A DNA stretch of 64,000 nt, taken from NCBI RefSeq assembly GCF_041821085.1, contig NZ_JBGUAZ010000004.1:186001-250000 (forward strand), given 5' to 3'. The notes under the pieces are model-generated. The model was not told where the DNA came from. It was given only the letters and a program-made list of their open reading frames with translations, and searched no databases. Within the stretch, counting starts at the first letter, position 1; each line of letters starts with the position of its first letter. This document shows positions 16,571 to 25,669 of this stretch, piece after piece. The translations under genes were made by a program, and so were the position numbers. The stretch is from Natrinema sp. HArc-T2. Lineage in GTDB: Archaea > Halobacteriota > Halobacteria > Halobacteriales > Natrialbaceae.

Positions 16571-17233
16571 ATGACGGGCTTTCGCGCAACGGTCGTGGTC
16601 AACGAGCCAATGGACTGTCCGCTCGCCGATGTCTCGGCGTCTGTCAGCCAGCGAGTCGACGGCGTCTCCCGATCGTCGCAGCCGACAACCGAGGGTGCGA
16701 TCGTCGAGGAGTTCGGCGTCGCAGCAGACGCGTCAGTCGCCGGCGACCATGGCGTCGAGGTGACGCCGGTCCAATCGAACAACCGCGAAACGATATACCG
16801 ATTCGAACGCGACAGCGCCACCAACTGTGCGTGTGAACTCATCGAAGCGACTGGCACGCCGGTTTCGTCCGTCCGCGCCCAGAACGGCTCGTTGTACCTG
16901 TCCTTCCGGACGCTTGAGCTCGAGACGATCACCGACATCGTCGACGAACTGCGTGCACACTTCGATGGGGTCGTCGTCGAAGAACTCTCGCAGGATCACA
17001 AGGATATCTCCGACGATTCGGTCGTCGTCGATCGAAATCAACTCACGGGCCGCCAGCGGGAGATTATCGAGACGGCCCACGAGATGGGGTATTTCGAGTA
17101 CCCAAAAGGGGCGAACGCGACCGATGTCGCAGAGGAACTCGGCGTCGCCCGCTCGACGTTCACCGAACATCTGGCAGCAGCCCAGACGAAGCTCATGGAC
17201 GCGATTCTCGACGCAGATCGGTCCCAGCAGTGA
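16571..17233 (+). CDS. Bat-type (bacterio-opsin activator family) HTH regulator
   Basis: This 220-residue transcription regulator has a C-terminal HTH_10 domain near residues 155-215 (LTGRQREIIETAHEMGYFEYPKGA, then the helix-turn-helix VAEELGVARSTFTEHLAAA). The N-terminal part resembles the ligand or sensor region of Bat homologs, with HVT-like strand pairs but no PAS or GAF signature I can name. Haloarchaea carry dozens of these and the target genes cannot be read here. The ATG at 16571 puts the first strand, GFRATVVVNEP, at the N-terminus. Confidence 0.85.
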   Translation: MTGFRATVVVNEPMDCPLADVSASVSQRVDGVSRSSQPTTEGAIVEEFGVAADASVAGDHGVEVTPVQSNNRETIYRFERDSATNCACELIEATGTPVSSVRAQNGSLYLSFRTLELETITDIVDELRAHFDGVVVEELSQDHKDISDDSVVVDRNQLTGRQREIIETAHEMGYFEYPKGANATDVAEELGVARSTFTEHLAAAQTKLMDAILDADRSQQ

Positions 17234-17281
17234 CGCTCACACGCCAGTAACGCTTTGACCGTCGACCGTTTTCTCGCGGAT

Positions 17282-17656
17282 ATGGACGTTATTCACACGG
17301 CGCTGTGGGTCTCGGATATCGACCGAACACGCGAGTTCTACGTCGACGCGCTCGGCCTGACCGAAAACTGGTCGTTCACCGGCGACGACGATGTCGAAAA
17401 CGTCTATATCGGCGGCGACAACGCGGAGTTTCAGTTCAAGTACGACCCAGAGGGTGGACCCGACATCGATTCAGGAACGATGGCACACGTCGCCGTCAGC
17501 GTCGACAGCACCGACGAGACCGTCGAACGACTGGTCGAGCGCGTCGATCCCCCAATCCAGCGGGCACCGACGACGATGGACGACCTTGGCCTCCGCGTCG
17601 CGTTCGTCGAAGATCCCGACGGCTACGTCGTCGAACTCGTCGAAGCCCTCGAGTAA
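17282..17656 (+). CDS. VOC-family (glyoxalase/dioxygenase fold) protein
   Basis: This 124-residue protein has two beta-alpha-beta-beta-beta units of the vicinal oxygen chelate fold. The first begins MDVIHTALWVSDIDRTREFYVDALG and supplies a histidine. The second has MAHVAVSVDS and ends with FVEDPDGYVVELVE, whose glutamate is a usual metal ligand. Lactoylglutathione lyase-like proteins look like this, but haloarchaea lack glutathione (they use gamma-glutamylcysteine), so the substrate is open. The ATG at 17282 begins the fold exactly. Confidence 0.88.
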   Translation: MDVIHTALWVSDIDRTREFYVDALGLTENWSFTGDDDVENVYIGGDNAEFQFKYDPEGGPDIDSGTMAHVAVSVDSTDETVERLVERVDPPIQRAPTTMDDLGLRVAFVEDPDGYVVELVEALE

Positions 17657-17699
17657 GAGCATCGACGGTCAGTCGGCGGTCAGCGACGCTCGAGGACGA

Positions 17700-18905
17700 C
17701 TACTTGGACGTATCGACCGCAGCAGGGGTCGCGATCGGCGGCGGCGTCCGGAGGACGTAGACGAGGAACACGGTGGCGATCGTCACGACGGCGGCCAGGA
17801 ACAGCCAGCCGGTTCGATACCCAACTGTGTCGGCGAGCGAGCCGAACGCGGGCGGCGCGACGAGTGCACCGCTCGTGAGTGCGAGCTGGCCGCCCGCGGT
17901 CGCACCGCCCATCTCGTCGGCCCGCACGAGCGTCGCCATGAGGGAGTAATAGACGCCGGTGTACCCGAGGACGAAAAAGCCGAGAGCCGAAAACGCGATC
18001 GCGACACTGCGTTCGGTCGTCGTCGCTGCGACCACGACGAACATGACGGCGCTGCCGAGTGACTGGATAATGAGTACCAGCCCGATCTTGACACGGGGCT
18101 CACCCGGCAGCGCGTCGCTCAGCCAGCCGGTCAGTACGCGACCGACGCTGCCGAACACCTGAACGAGCGCGAGGACGACCCCGCCAAAGGCGACGGACGC
18201 ACCGATCGATTCCTCGACGTACAGGACCGTATAGCCGGTGGTCGTAAACAGGGCCGCGCCGAGAAAGAGACCGGCGACCGTCAGCACGACGTACGACCGG
18301 TTCGCAAGCAGCGCTCGAAAGTCGGGATAGCCGTCCGCACTGCCATCGCTCTCGCTCGCGTAGCTGTGATAGAAACCGACAGCGACGACCGAGCCGACAC
18401 CAGCGGCGACGAGAAACCCGGCCTGCCAGAACAGGACGCCAGCGAGACCGGTGATCAAGAGCGCGCTGATGCCGCTGCCGCCGGTGACGCCGACCTGCTT
18501 GATTCCCATCGCGAGGTTCTGGCGGGCCGGGTCAACGTTGTCGAAGACCGCCTTGTTGGTCCCGGGCATCGCGGTCCCGTACATCGACCCCAGGACGAAC
18601 ACTGTCGCGAGCAACAGCGCGTACGTCGGCGCGCCCGCAACCAGTGCGACTCCTGCAGCGAGCCCGAGGAGGCCAAGCGTCAGCGTCAGCCGCTCGCCGA
18701 ATCGGTCCGTCAGCGCGCCGAGTGGCAACAGAAAGACGGCATAGCCCAGCGTGAGCATCGTGACCACGAGCCCGACCGCAAATCGAGAGAGGCCGAACTC
18801 GTCGCGGAAAAACGGCGTCGCGGCGAAGATCGTGTAATAGCAGATGCTCGCGGCGATCTGCCACGCCGTGACGAGTGCCACCGTCCGCCAGTCCGACCGA
18901 TTCAT
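17700..18905 (-). CDS. MFS transporter
   Basis: This 401-residue protein has about 12 membrane segments. The facilitator motif GALTDRFGERLTL lies in the first cytoplasmic loop and GWLSDALPGEPR after segment 8. A polar, proline-rich central loop lies near residues 185-195. The general architecture places it with the nitrate/organic-anion type facilitators, but the substrate is not predictable. It is unrelated in close sequence to the other MFS gene at 6.1-7.4 kb. It converges on the VOC gene with a 43-base gap, and its promoter must lie between its start and the end of hisS. Confidence 0.9.
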   Translation of the reverse strand: MNRSDWRTVALVTAWQIAASICYYTIFAATPFFRDEFGLSRFAVGLVVTMLTLGYAVFLLPLGALTDRFGERLTLTLGLLGLAAGVALVAGAPTYALLLATVFVLGSMYGTAMPGTNKAVFDNVDPARQNLAMGIKQVGVTGGSGISALLITGLAGVLFWQAGFLVAAGVGSVVAVGFYHSYASESDGSADGYPDFRALLANRSYVVLTVAGLFLGAALFTTTGYTVLYVEESIGASVAFGGVVLALVQVFGSVGRVLTGWLSDALPGEPRVKIGLVLIIQSLGSAVMFVVVAATTTERSVAIAFSALGFFVLGYTGVYYSLMATLVRADEMGGATAGGQLALTSGALVAPPAFGSLADTVGYRTGWLFLAAVVTIATVFLVYVLRTPPPIATPAAVDTSK

Positions 18906-18998
18906 CGACCGGTGGTCCTTGGCAAACGGATTTCAAAAACGTACTGTTCTCGAGGGCCCGTCGGCGACAGCGCTCGAGCGCCGATCGAGCCGAATCGC

Positions 18999-20297
18999 TC
19001 ACTCGAAGTCCGCGAGCGTCGGTCGCTCGAGATCGCCCGGGAACGCGTCGACGGGCACCTGAATCTGGTCGCCAGAGGCCATGTCTTTGATCGTCACCTC
19101 GTCGTTTTCGAGGTCCTGTTCGCCGGCGATGACGACCGTTTCAGCGTTGATCGAGTCGGCGTAGTTCAGTTGCGCGCCGAAGGAGCGACCGGCGACGTCG
19201 GTCTCGACGACGTGGCCACGGTTGCGAAGTTCGCGGACGATCCGGGCCGCTTCCGATCGTGTGTCGCCGATCTGGAGGACGTAGTAGTCGGTCGTCACTT
19301 CCTCCTCGGGCCAGACGCCGGCCCGCTGGAGCAACAGCGACAGCGTCGCGTGGCCGGGGGCGACGCCGACCGCAGGCGTCGGCTGTCCGCCGAAACTCTC
19401 GATCAAGTCGTCGTAGCGACCGCCACCGAAGATCGACCGGGAGACCTCGCCTGCGGAGTCGAAACACTCGAAGACGACGCCCGTGTAGTAGTCCAGCCCG
19501 CGGGCCGTCTCGAGCGAGATCGTACAGTACTCGCGTGCACCGAAGTCCTCGGCGGCGGCGAGCACGTTCTGGAGGTTCTCGACGGCCGCCGTCACGCGCT
19601 CGGTGTCGGCGAAGGCCTCGACCGCCTCGAGGTCGCCCTCGGCGATGAGGTCGGCGAACTCGGCGGCCTGGTCGGCTGAGAGGCCGGCGTCGATCAGCAG
19701 GTCGTGGTACTCGACTTGCGAGAGCTTGTCGGATTTGTCGACTGCGCGGATCGCCGCCTCGGTGTCGACATCGGCGTCGTAGCTCTCGAGGACGCCGCCG
19801 AGGATGTCGCGGTGGGAGATGCGGAACTCGAAGTGCTCGCCGGTGAGGCCGAGACCGGTCATCGTGTCGGCAGCCCACGCGAGGATTTCGGCGTCGGCTT
19901 CGGGTTCCGACGAGCCGAAGATGTCGACGTTGGTCTGGTAGAACTCGCGCTGGCGACCCTGCTGGACCTGTTCGTAGCGCCAGAACGGTCGCGTCGAGAA
20001 CCACTTGATCGGCTTCGACAGCTCCTGTTGTTTCGCGACGACCATCCGGGCGACCGTCGGCGTCAACTCGGGTGTCATCGCGACGTGACGACCGCCCTGA
20101 TCCTCGAAGGAGTAGAGTTCGTCGACGATGTCGTCGCCGCTTTTGTCCGTCCACATCTCAGCGCGTTCTAACGCCGGGGTCGCGATCTCACGGAAGCCGT
20201 ACGTGCGGGCAGTGTCCTCCAAGACATCGATGGTCGCCCGCCTGGCGGCCATCTCGCCGGGATAGAAGTCACGAAAGCCCTTGATCCGGTCGTACAT
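18999..20297 (-). CDS. hisS: Histidyl-tRNA synthetase
   Basis: This 432-residue class II aminoacyl-tRNA synthetase has motif 2 as FRYEQVQQGRQREFYQ, the histidine-A signature LDYYTGVVFECF and a C-terminal anticodon-binding domain from about residue 335 (EVTTDYYVLQIGDT). It charges tRNA(His) with histidine. The start MYDRIKGFRDFYPGE at 20297 matches the family; an ATG two codons upstream gives the same protein with two extra residues. It is upstream of MFS on the same strand with a 93-base gap. Confidence 0.97.
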   Translation of the reverse strand: MYDRIKGFRDFYPGEMAARRATIDVLEDTARTYGFREIATPALERAEMWTDKSGDDIVDELYSFEDQGGRHVAMTPELTPTVARMVVAKQQELSKPIKWFSTRPFWRYEQVQQGRQREFYQTNVDIFGSSEPEADAEILAWAADTMTGLGLTGEHFEFRISHRDILGGVLESYDADVDTEAAIRAVDKSDKLSQVEYHDLLIDAGLSADQAAEFADLIAEGDLEAVEAFADTERVTAAVENLQNVLAAAEDFGAREYCTISLETARGLDYYTGVVFECFDSAGEVSRSIFGGGRYDDLIESFGGQPTPAVGVAPGHATLSLLLQRAGVWPEEEVTTDYYVLQIGDTRSEAARIVRELRNRGHVVETDVAGRSFGAQLNYADSINAETVVIAGEQDLENDEVTIKDMASGDQIQVPVDAFPGDLERPTLADFE

Positions 20298-20361
20298 GAC
20301 CATCGTTTGGGCGACAGCGAACTTCTATTCTTTCGTTCGGCGGCGACGGCCAGAGCAGTGA

Positions 20362-20952
20362 TCACCGAACGTTCGTCACGAACGTCTGCTGGTGATCGGG
20401 GAAGTACTCCGCGATCGCACCCTCTCCCTCTTCGTCGACGATGAGTGCCCGCAGTTCGGCCTCGTAGTCGGCTCTGTCGATCTCCTCGCTCGGTCCGGCA
20501 ATCACGTCCAGTCGTGCCTCGACCAGCCGGTCGACGGCCGACCGGCCAAATCCCGACAACGGCGCGATGTAATCGATGTCGTGGCGATCCTCGAGACTCT
20601 GGGCCTGGGCTCGTGAGATCGTCGGGACGCGGTCGTCACGGCGGGTGCCGTCGGCGATCGCATCGAACTCACGGGCTGCAAGTTGCTCTAAAGCGTGTGT
20701 ATGGACCAGTTGAATGCCGTTACGGGGAAAGCCGTCCTCGCGGATCAGATCGACGGCCTCGCGGGCGACGTCGGGATCGCACTCGAGGCGGTCGAACGCG
20801 AAGCCGACCGTCTCGGCCGTCTCGCGGGCGTGTTGCCAATCGTCGCTGATCCCGAAGTGGGCCGTCACCAGTGTGACGTCGTAGAACTCCTCGAGCAAGA
20901 GCGCCGCGAGCGTCGAGTCCTTGCCGCCGCTGTAGAGCAGTCCGAGCTCCAT
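20362..20952 (-). CDS. PP-loop ATPase of the alpha-hydrolase superfamily (Dph6/ATPBD4-like)
   Basis: This 196-residue protein starts with [20 protein letters not shown], a clean PP-loop (SGGKDS) that binds the alpha and beta phosphates of ATP and adenylates a substrate. The rest has RNGIQLVHTHALEQLA and ADGTRRDDRVPTISRAQAQ, as in tRNA-thiolation or diphthine-amidation enzymes. It lacks the C-terminal domain of full Dph6, so I would not assign a precise substrate. Its start codon overlaps the stop of the upstream PDCD5 gene in a TGATG junction, indicating translational coupling. Confidence 0.8.
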   Translation of the reverse strand: MELGLLYSGGKDSTLAALLLEEFYDVTLVTAHFGISDDWQHARETAETVGFAFDRLECDPDVAREAVDLIREDGFPRNGIQLVHTHALEQLAAREFDAIADGTRRDDRVPTISRAQAQSLEDRHDIDYIAPLSGFGRSAVDRLVEARLDVIAGPSEEIDRADYEAELRALIVDEEGEGAIAEYFPDHQQTFVTNVR

Positions 20953-21299
20953 CACCGGCGCTGGATGTCGAAGCTCTTGGAGTCGGGTTGCAGCTCCTTG
21001 AGGAGCTGTTTCATCTTGTCGTCGTCGATTTTGCCCTGAATACGGCCGCTGCGGGCGAGGCTGACGACCTGTCGTTCGACCTGCTCGCCGAACTGGGGTT
21101 TACTCATCTTGACCGTGTTGAGCCGCTTGCGGGCCTCGTCGGTCAGGTGCTGGCGCAGAACCGCCTTCTTCTGGGCTTCAGCCTGCTGTTTGGCCGCCTC
21201 CTGACTGCCCTCGCCCTGGGACTCGGCACGGTCCTGAAGCTGCTCCATTTTCTTCTGTCGGAGTTCCTCGAGTTTTTCGTCGTCGGGTGAGCCACTCAT
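20952..21299 (-). CDS. PDCD5-related DNA-binding protein
   Basis: This 115-residue protein belongs to the PDCD5/TFAR19 family. A charged N-terminal coiled helix rich in K, E and Q covers about residues 5-50, followed by the compact three-helix core with [19 protein letters not shown] and [17 protein letters not shown]. Archaeal members bind DNA non-specifically, and the human homolog acts with the chaperonin CCT and p53 pathways. In many archaea it sits beside rps19e, as here (rps19e ends 100 bases upstream on the same strand), supporting an operon with ribosome-linked function. Confidence 0.93.
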   Translation of the reverse strand: MSGSPDDEKLEELRQKKMEQLQDRAESQGEGSQEAAKQQAEAQKKAVLRQHLTDEARKRLNTVKMSKPQFGEQVERQVVSLARSGRIQGKIDDDKMKQLLKELQPDSKSFDIQRR

Positions 21300-21399
21300 A
21301 GCTGTGTTACGGTTGGCCCGCAGACGGGAAAATGATTACGGACGAGTGGGATAGCGGCGGTGCTGCTCGATGCAATCGACACGAAAACGAGTTCCCGAA

Positions 21400-21855
21400 T
21401 TACGCGTAGCGCTCGAGTTCCGGACGGTCGAGGTCTTCGAGGACTGCGCCGGCGGTGTCGTCGAGCAGGCTCTGTCCGTCGGCGGTGACGCGGCGACCCT
21501 CACCCTCGGCGGTCTCGACGAGGTCTTCCTCTTCGAGTTGCTGGAGGATGGTCCGAATGAGGTTCTTCGAGCCGTCGGCACGTTTGTCGGGGGCGACCTG
21601 ATAGCGGTTGGAGCCGCCTTTCGCGCCGCCGTACTCCGTCGAGAGTCGCTCGACGCCGATGGGGCCGCGGTCGGCGACCTTGCGCAGGAGGCTTGCGGCG
21701 CGGGTTGCCCAGAAGTCCTCCTGTTCCGGTGGGAGTTCATTGTCGACGCCGGTCTTGGCGAACTTGGCCCAGTCCGGTTCCTCGAGTCGATCCGCGAGAT
21801 CGTCGGCGAGCGCCTCGATGAGGTCGTCCGCCGGAACGTCGTACATCGTAGCCAT
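21400..21855 (-). CDS. rps19e: Ribosomal protein S19e
   Basis: This 151-residue protein of the small ribosomal subunit begins MATMYDVPADDLIEALADDL. It has the family core LPPEQEDFWATRAASLLRKVADRGPIGVERLSTEYGG in two adjoining segments, then a winged-helix-like C-terminus. In eukaryotes S19 is needed for 18S rRNA 3' maturation. The ATG at 21855 is preferred over upstream starts because the N-terminus matches the family. It is followed by PDCD5 and the PP-loop gene on the same strand. Confidence 0.95.
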   Translation of the reverse strand: MATMYDVPADDLIEALADDLADRLEEPDWAKFAKTGVDNELPPEQEDFWATRAASLLRKVADRGPIGVERLSTEYGGAKGGSNRYQVAPDKRADGSKNLIRTILQQLEEEDLVETAEGEGRRVTADGQSLLDDTAGAVLEDLDRPELERYA

Positions 21856-21953
21856 TGGCGTGTGGTTCCCGTCGGCGGCATTTAAGCGCATCGTATCTCG
21901 GCAGCGCCGCGCCGGCCCGGACCGTTTTTCGCGCTCGAGTCGAAACGGGTGGT

Positions 21954-22853
21954 ATGGACGAACGAGCCGCCCTGGCACTGCTCGATGGGGAACTCGAGGC
22001 CGCCGGGGACGACGCCGCCGTCGTCGACGGGCTGGTCGTCACGACGGACATGCTCCACGAGCGGACGGATTTTCCGGACGGAACGACACGCTACACGGCC
22101 GGCTGGCGCGCCGTCGGCGCGTCCCTGTCGGATATCGCCGCGATGGGTGCCAAGCCGACTGCTGCGGTCGCTGCCTACGCCGCCCCCGAATTCGACCGCG
22201 ACGAACTGCTGGCGTTCGTTCGTGGCGCGAGCGACGTCTGTGAACTGGTCGGAACCGAGTACGTCGGCGGCGATTTAGACGGCCACGACGAGTTCACCGT
22301 GGCGACGACCGTGATCGGTCGGACCGACGACCCCGTTCGCAGACGCGGTGCACAGCCCGGCGATGTCGTCTGTGTCACCGGCACGCTCGGTCGGAGCGCA
22401 GCCGCCCTCGAGCACTTCGAGCGGGCAAATACCTCTGACGACGATGCCCACCTCGAGCGGGCGAACGACCTGTTTCGGTTTCCGCCACGGATCGCAGCCG
22501 GGCGGGCGCTTGCCCCCCATGCGACCGCGATGATGGACTCGAGCGACGGCCTCGCTCGCTCGCTCCACCAGCTCGCCGAGGCCAGCGACTGTGGGTTCGT
22601 GATCGAAGCCGATCGAATCCCGATCGACGACGCTGTCTACGAGGTCACCGACGGCAACGACGAGGCGCTCGAGCTCGCGACGACCTTCGGCGAGGACTTC
22701 GAACTCGTTGCGACGCTTCCCGAGGATGCACTATCTGCGGTCCGAGCAGCGACCGACGTCTCACTGTCGGTGATCGGCTCGGTCTGCGAGGCCGACGACG
22801 GCCTTACCATCGACGGCGAAGCGCTCGCGGATCGCGGCTACACGCACGGCTAG
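21954..22853 (+). CDS. thiL: Thiamine-monophosphate kinase
   Basis: This 299-residue ThiL phosphorylates thiamine monophosphate to the active cofactor thiamine diphosphate. The PurM-like AIR synthase fold is visible: GDDAAVVDGLVVTTDML near residue 18, the metal site WRAVGASLSDIAAMGAKP, TGTLGRSAAAL and the C-domain motif MMDSSDGLARSLHQLA. Length is typical. It is divergent from rps19e with a 98-base shared promoter region. Products that would use its cofactor include the E1 alpha gene at 37 kb. Confidence 0.93.
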   Translation: MDERAALALLDGELEAAGDDAAVVDGLVVTTDMLHERTDFPDGTTRYTAGWRAVGASLSDIAAMGAKPTAAVAAYAAPEFDRDELLAFVRGASDVCELVGTEYVGGDLDGHDEFTVATTVIGRTDDPVRRRGAQPGDVVCVTGTLGRSAAALEHFERANTSDDDAHLERANDLFRFPPRIAAGRALAPHATAMMDSSDGLARSLHQLAEASDCGFVIEADRIPIDDAVYEVTDGNDEALELATTFGEDFELVATLPEDALSAVRAATDVSLSVIGSVCEADDGLTIDGEALADRGYTHG

Positions 22854-22865
22854 ACCGGCGAGCCG

Positions 22866-24023
22866 TCAGCCGATTATCATGACTGGAACCGGCATGAAAC
22901 AGAGCAATCCGAGGCCGAACGTGACGGCCCCGAGGACGAACCGACTCCGCCCGAGTCGCTCGTCTTGGACTGGTGTGGCCGGCCCTTTCGAGGCGAGAAA
23001 CGCCGTCAACAGCCCCCAGAGAATCCAGACGAACACCGTGTTCACGCTGTAGCCGTCGATGTAAAAGAGGTACGCAGCGAGTGCGAACAACACGCCAGGC
23101 ACCAGCGCCGCGATCGTCTCCTGGAACTCGCCAGCCATCGCCCGGAGGATGTGACCGCCGTCGAGTTGGCCCACCGGGATCAGGTTGAGGAAGGTAACGA
23201 ACATCCCGACCCACGCGCCGATGACGACCGGGTTCACCCCGGTCGCCGGATCGTTCCGGTACAGCGGCTGGTCGAACCCTGCGGCGAGCAACTCGAGTAA
23301 GGGTGGATAGCCGAGTTCGATCCGGATTGCATTGGGATCCTGTACGACCGCTTCGGGGACGGTCACGGGCGGCAGATGCAGACCGATCACTGTCACGACG
23401 ACCGTCGCGATGAGTCCGGCCAGCGGCCCGGCGACGCCGATGTCGAACAGCGCCTTCCGGTCAGGCATCCGGCCTTTCAGCGTGATGACTGCCCCCATCG
23501 TCCCGATGAGCGTCGGCACCGGGATGAAGTAGGGCAGCGAGGCGTCGACCTGATGATAGCGGCTCATGACGTAGTGACCCATCTCGTGGATGCCGAGTAC
23601 GCCCAGAATAGCCGCGGTAAACGGCCACGCCTGCCAGATCACGGTCGGGTCGGCGAACGGATCGAGCTGGTACCAGAACGAGCCCGCAAACAGCGTCGAA
23701 CACACCGTCAACAGGAGCAACACGATGTTCGTCCACGGAATCCCGTCGACGCCGATGGTTGTCGGCTCGGCGACGAGCGCGTACTCGCCGTGGCGGCGCT
23801 CGAGTGTGGCGTCGTAGCCGCGCTCGCGAAACGCCGGCCAGAGCTCTCGTATCACCCGTTCGGGATGAGCCAGTGGATCACCGTAGTAGACGACCTGTCC
23901 GTCCTCGCGGCGGACCTCGTAGACCGCAAACACCGACTCGATCCGGTCGATCGGCGGCCCGTCCTCGGGCGAGCGAGTGCCCCGCCCTGCCGTGTCAAAT
24001 CCGGGCCGGTCGACGTCGTCCAT
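22866..24023 (-). CDS. Site-2 protease family (M50) membrane metalloprotease
   Basis: This 385-residue protein has a soluble acidic N-terminal region of about 110 residues and then six to seven membrane segments. The zinc site is HEMGH in LGIHEMGHYVMSRYH near residue 152, and the third ligand aspartate is in NLIPVGQLDGGHIL near residue 285. A tract PVPTLIGTMGAVITLKGRMPDRK follows the active helix as in archaeal S2P homologs. These proteases cut membrane-anchored regulators inside the bilayer. Substrate unknown. The ATG at 24023 was chosen over an adjoining GTG. Confidence 0.92.
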   Translation of the reverse strand: MDDVDRPGFDTAGRGTRSPEDGPPIDRIESVFAVYEVRREDGQVVYYGDPLAHPERVIRELWPAFRERGYDATLERRHGEYALVAEPTTIGVDGIPWTNIVLLLLTVCSTLFAGSFWYQLDPFADPTVIWQAWPFTAAILGVLGIHEMGHYVMSRYHQVDASLPYFIPVPTLIGTMGAVITLKGRMPDRKALFDIGVAGPLAGLIATVVVTVIGLHLPPVTVPEAVVQDPNAIRIELGYPPLLELLAAGFDQPLYRNDPATGVNPVVIGAWVGMFVTFLNLIPVGQLDGGHILRAMAGEFQETIAALVPGVLFALAAYLFYIDGYSVNTVFVWILWGLLTAFLASKGPATPVQDERLGRSRFVLGAVTFGLGLLCFMPVPVMIIG

Positions 24024-24260
24024 CACACGTGGTTCATCCTCGTCGGGTATAAATCGACTGCCGTCGGCAGGGGTATCCGTTTCTGTGAGTGGTGGTCTGA
24101 CGTGCGATCAGGTAGCAATGGATGAGATCCCGAGTGGGCACAGCCCACCTCACTGCGAGCCCGGTCGCGATACGCACGGGTTGCATCGCTCAGCCCGAGG
24201 AAAATGGAGAACGAGCGGGGACGGTCAGTCGAACGATCCGATCTTGCAGTCAAACGCGTG

Positions 24261-24503
24261 TTAGGCGAGTGCGACGCGCCACGTCGTCGCGCTCGTGTAC
24301 GACCACTTTTCGATCTCGAGGTCGGAGACGGAGCCGGAGAGCTTGGCCATCAGCGCGCCGATCTCTTTGGGCGACAGTCCGACATCATCTGCGATGAACT
24401 TGCCTTTGAAGTACAGCTCGCCATCGTCTTCGGCACGTTCGCGCAGATAGCGTTTCAGGCGGCTTTCCTTGCTTTCCGTGGAGGGGTGGGCAGTTGTGCT
24501 CAT
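24261..24503 (-). CDS. Small winged-helix-like haloarchaeal protein
   Basis: This 80-residue protein has a basic/acidic helix (ESRLKRYLRERAEDDGELYF), then KGKFIADDVGLSPKEIGALMAKLSG, which looks like the helix-turn-helix part of a winged helix, and a final beta hairpin ending SYTSATTWRVALA. It is conserved in haloarchaea as a family of unknown function (I associate it with DUF7123). DNA binding is inferred from fold only. A TATA box (minus strand CTTTATAAC, 24531-24540) lies about 30 bases before the start. Confidence 0.78.
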   Translation of the reverse strand: MSTTAHPSTESKESRLKRYLRERAEDDGELYFKGKFIADDVGLSPKEIGALMAKLSGSVSDLEIEKWSYTSATTWRVALA

Positions 24504-24759
24504 CGACGTTCACTACTTGTGGCCGATAACTGTTATAAAGGAAGGATGATTCGCGACGTTTCGATTGTGTTCAGTTATCCGGGGGGTAAGCGATTCTTCA
24601 GCCCTCGATACGGAACTATTAATAAACGGACGAGATCGCTCGAGACGTTTTAAAGCCGCTGCTAATATATTATCTCGGTTGTGATCGTCATGAGTTAGAT
24701 AATATTCCATTTCGATACCGTTTCGATATTTCAGCCATCTCGGCAAACGAACGTAACGG
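24504..24759. other. AT-rich intergenic region
   Basis: This 256-base AT-rich stretch lies between two minus-strand genes. It includes the promoter of the small winged-helix gene at its left end and an ATATATTATC/GATAATATT dyad-like pair near 24665-24705. A 77-residue open frame exists on the minus strand but has no recognisable family or promoter, so I left it unannotated. Confidence 0.4.
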
Positions 24760-25617
24760 TCAGGATCGTTCGTGGACCCAGAACTCGTCCTCGACGGTGA
24801 CCTCCTTTTTGAACAGCGGTACTTCGTCTTTCAGACGGTTGATTCCGTCTTCGACGGTCCGAAACGCCTCCTCGCGGTGGCCGGCCAGCACGACCACGAA
24901 GACGATGCCCTCACCGTCCTTGACGACTCCTGTTCGGTGGTAGAGTTCGACATCGAAGACACCGTCTCGCGCCTCGAGGTTGGTTTCGAGGGCCGCCAGC
25001 CGCTCGTCGGCGACGCCGTCGTACTTCTCGAACTCGAGATACTGTGTGCGCGCGTCGTCGGCGCTGTCTTTCGCGCGGACCCGACCGGTGAACGTCGCGA
25101 TCGCACCAGCTCGGTCGGCTCGCGGCGATCGTTTGAGACGCGTCACCAGCGACTCGAGGGTCTCGTGAGGGTCGGCGGACTCGAGGGCGGTCACGAGGTC
25201 CTCGAGCGAGAGGTCGCTAGGGCCATCGACGGTCGCGATGCGCTGGTCGTCGTCTTCGCCGTCAGTGGCGGCCGGTCCGACGACGACGGCGGGATGCTGC
25301 AGCGTCGGCACACCGACGACGACGGCGTAGTCACAGTCAGTCGCGAGGCTATCGAGTGCGTCGCCGACGGACATCCCCGTTCCCGAGGCGGTCCAGTCAC
25401 CGTCGACGCCGAGATCGTAGGTCACGTCGCCGCCAACCGTGGTGATGTCCTCGCCGAACGTGAGCGATTCGCGTGCATCGGTTCCGTCGGCGATCGTCGC
25501 ATCGTATCTGACGACGCCGACTCGCCCGCGTTCGGAGAGTCGATCGACGATCCGATCGACGACCGCCTCGAGCGTGTCGCCGTTGGCCCCCTCGTCCCGA
25601 ACACCGAGTACGTGCAT
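24760..25617 (-). CDS. moaE: Molybdopterin synthase, MobB-like/MoaE fusion
   Basis: This 285-residue protein is a fusion. Residues 1 to about 140 resemble MobB, the nucleotide-binding adaptor of molybdenum cofactor biosynthesis, but without an intact Walker A loop (MHVLGVRDEGANGDTL). Residues 165-285 are MoaE, the large subunit of molybdopterin synthase: GAIATFTGRVRAKDS, YHRTGVVKDGEGIVFVVV and the catalytic lysine region VPLFKKEVTVEDEFWVH. MoaE with MoaD converts precursor Z to molybdopterin. Haloarchaeal MoaD-like SAMPs are activated by UbaA, encoded in this window at 61.1 kb. Confidence 0.88.
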   Translation of the reverse strand: MHVLGVRDEGANGDTLEAVVDRIVDRLSERGRVGVVRYDATIADGTDARESLTFGEDITTVGGDVTYDLGVDGDWTASGTGMSVGDALDSLATDCDYAVVVGVPTLQHPAVVVGPAATDGEDDDQRIATVDGPSDLSLEDLVTALESADPHETLESLVTRLKRSPRADRAGAIATFTGRVRAKDSADDARTQYLEFEKYDGVADERLAALETNLEARDGVFDVELYHRTGVVKDGEGIVFVVVLAGHREEAFRTVEDGINRLKDEVPLFKKEVTVEDEFWVHERS

Positions 25618-25669
25618 GTCTGAGGTATGGTCGGCTCGGTCTTTGTAGCTGTCGCCGACTGAACGAGCT

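Noticed and set aside
24513..24746. 77-residue minus-strand open frame in the AT-rich gap after moaE
   Set aside because: No recognisable family, no TATA box in the right place, composition unlike neighbouring proteins, and it would overlap the promoter of the small winged-helix gene.
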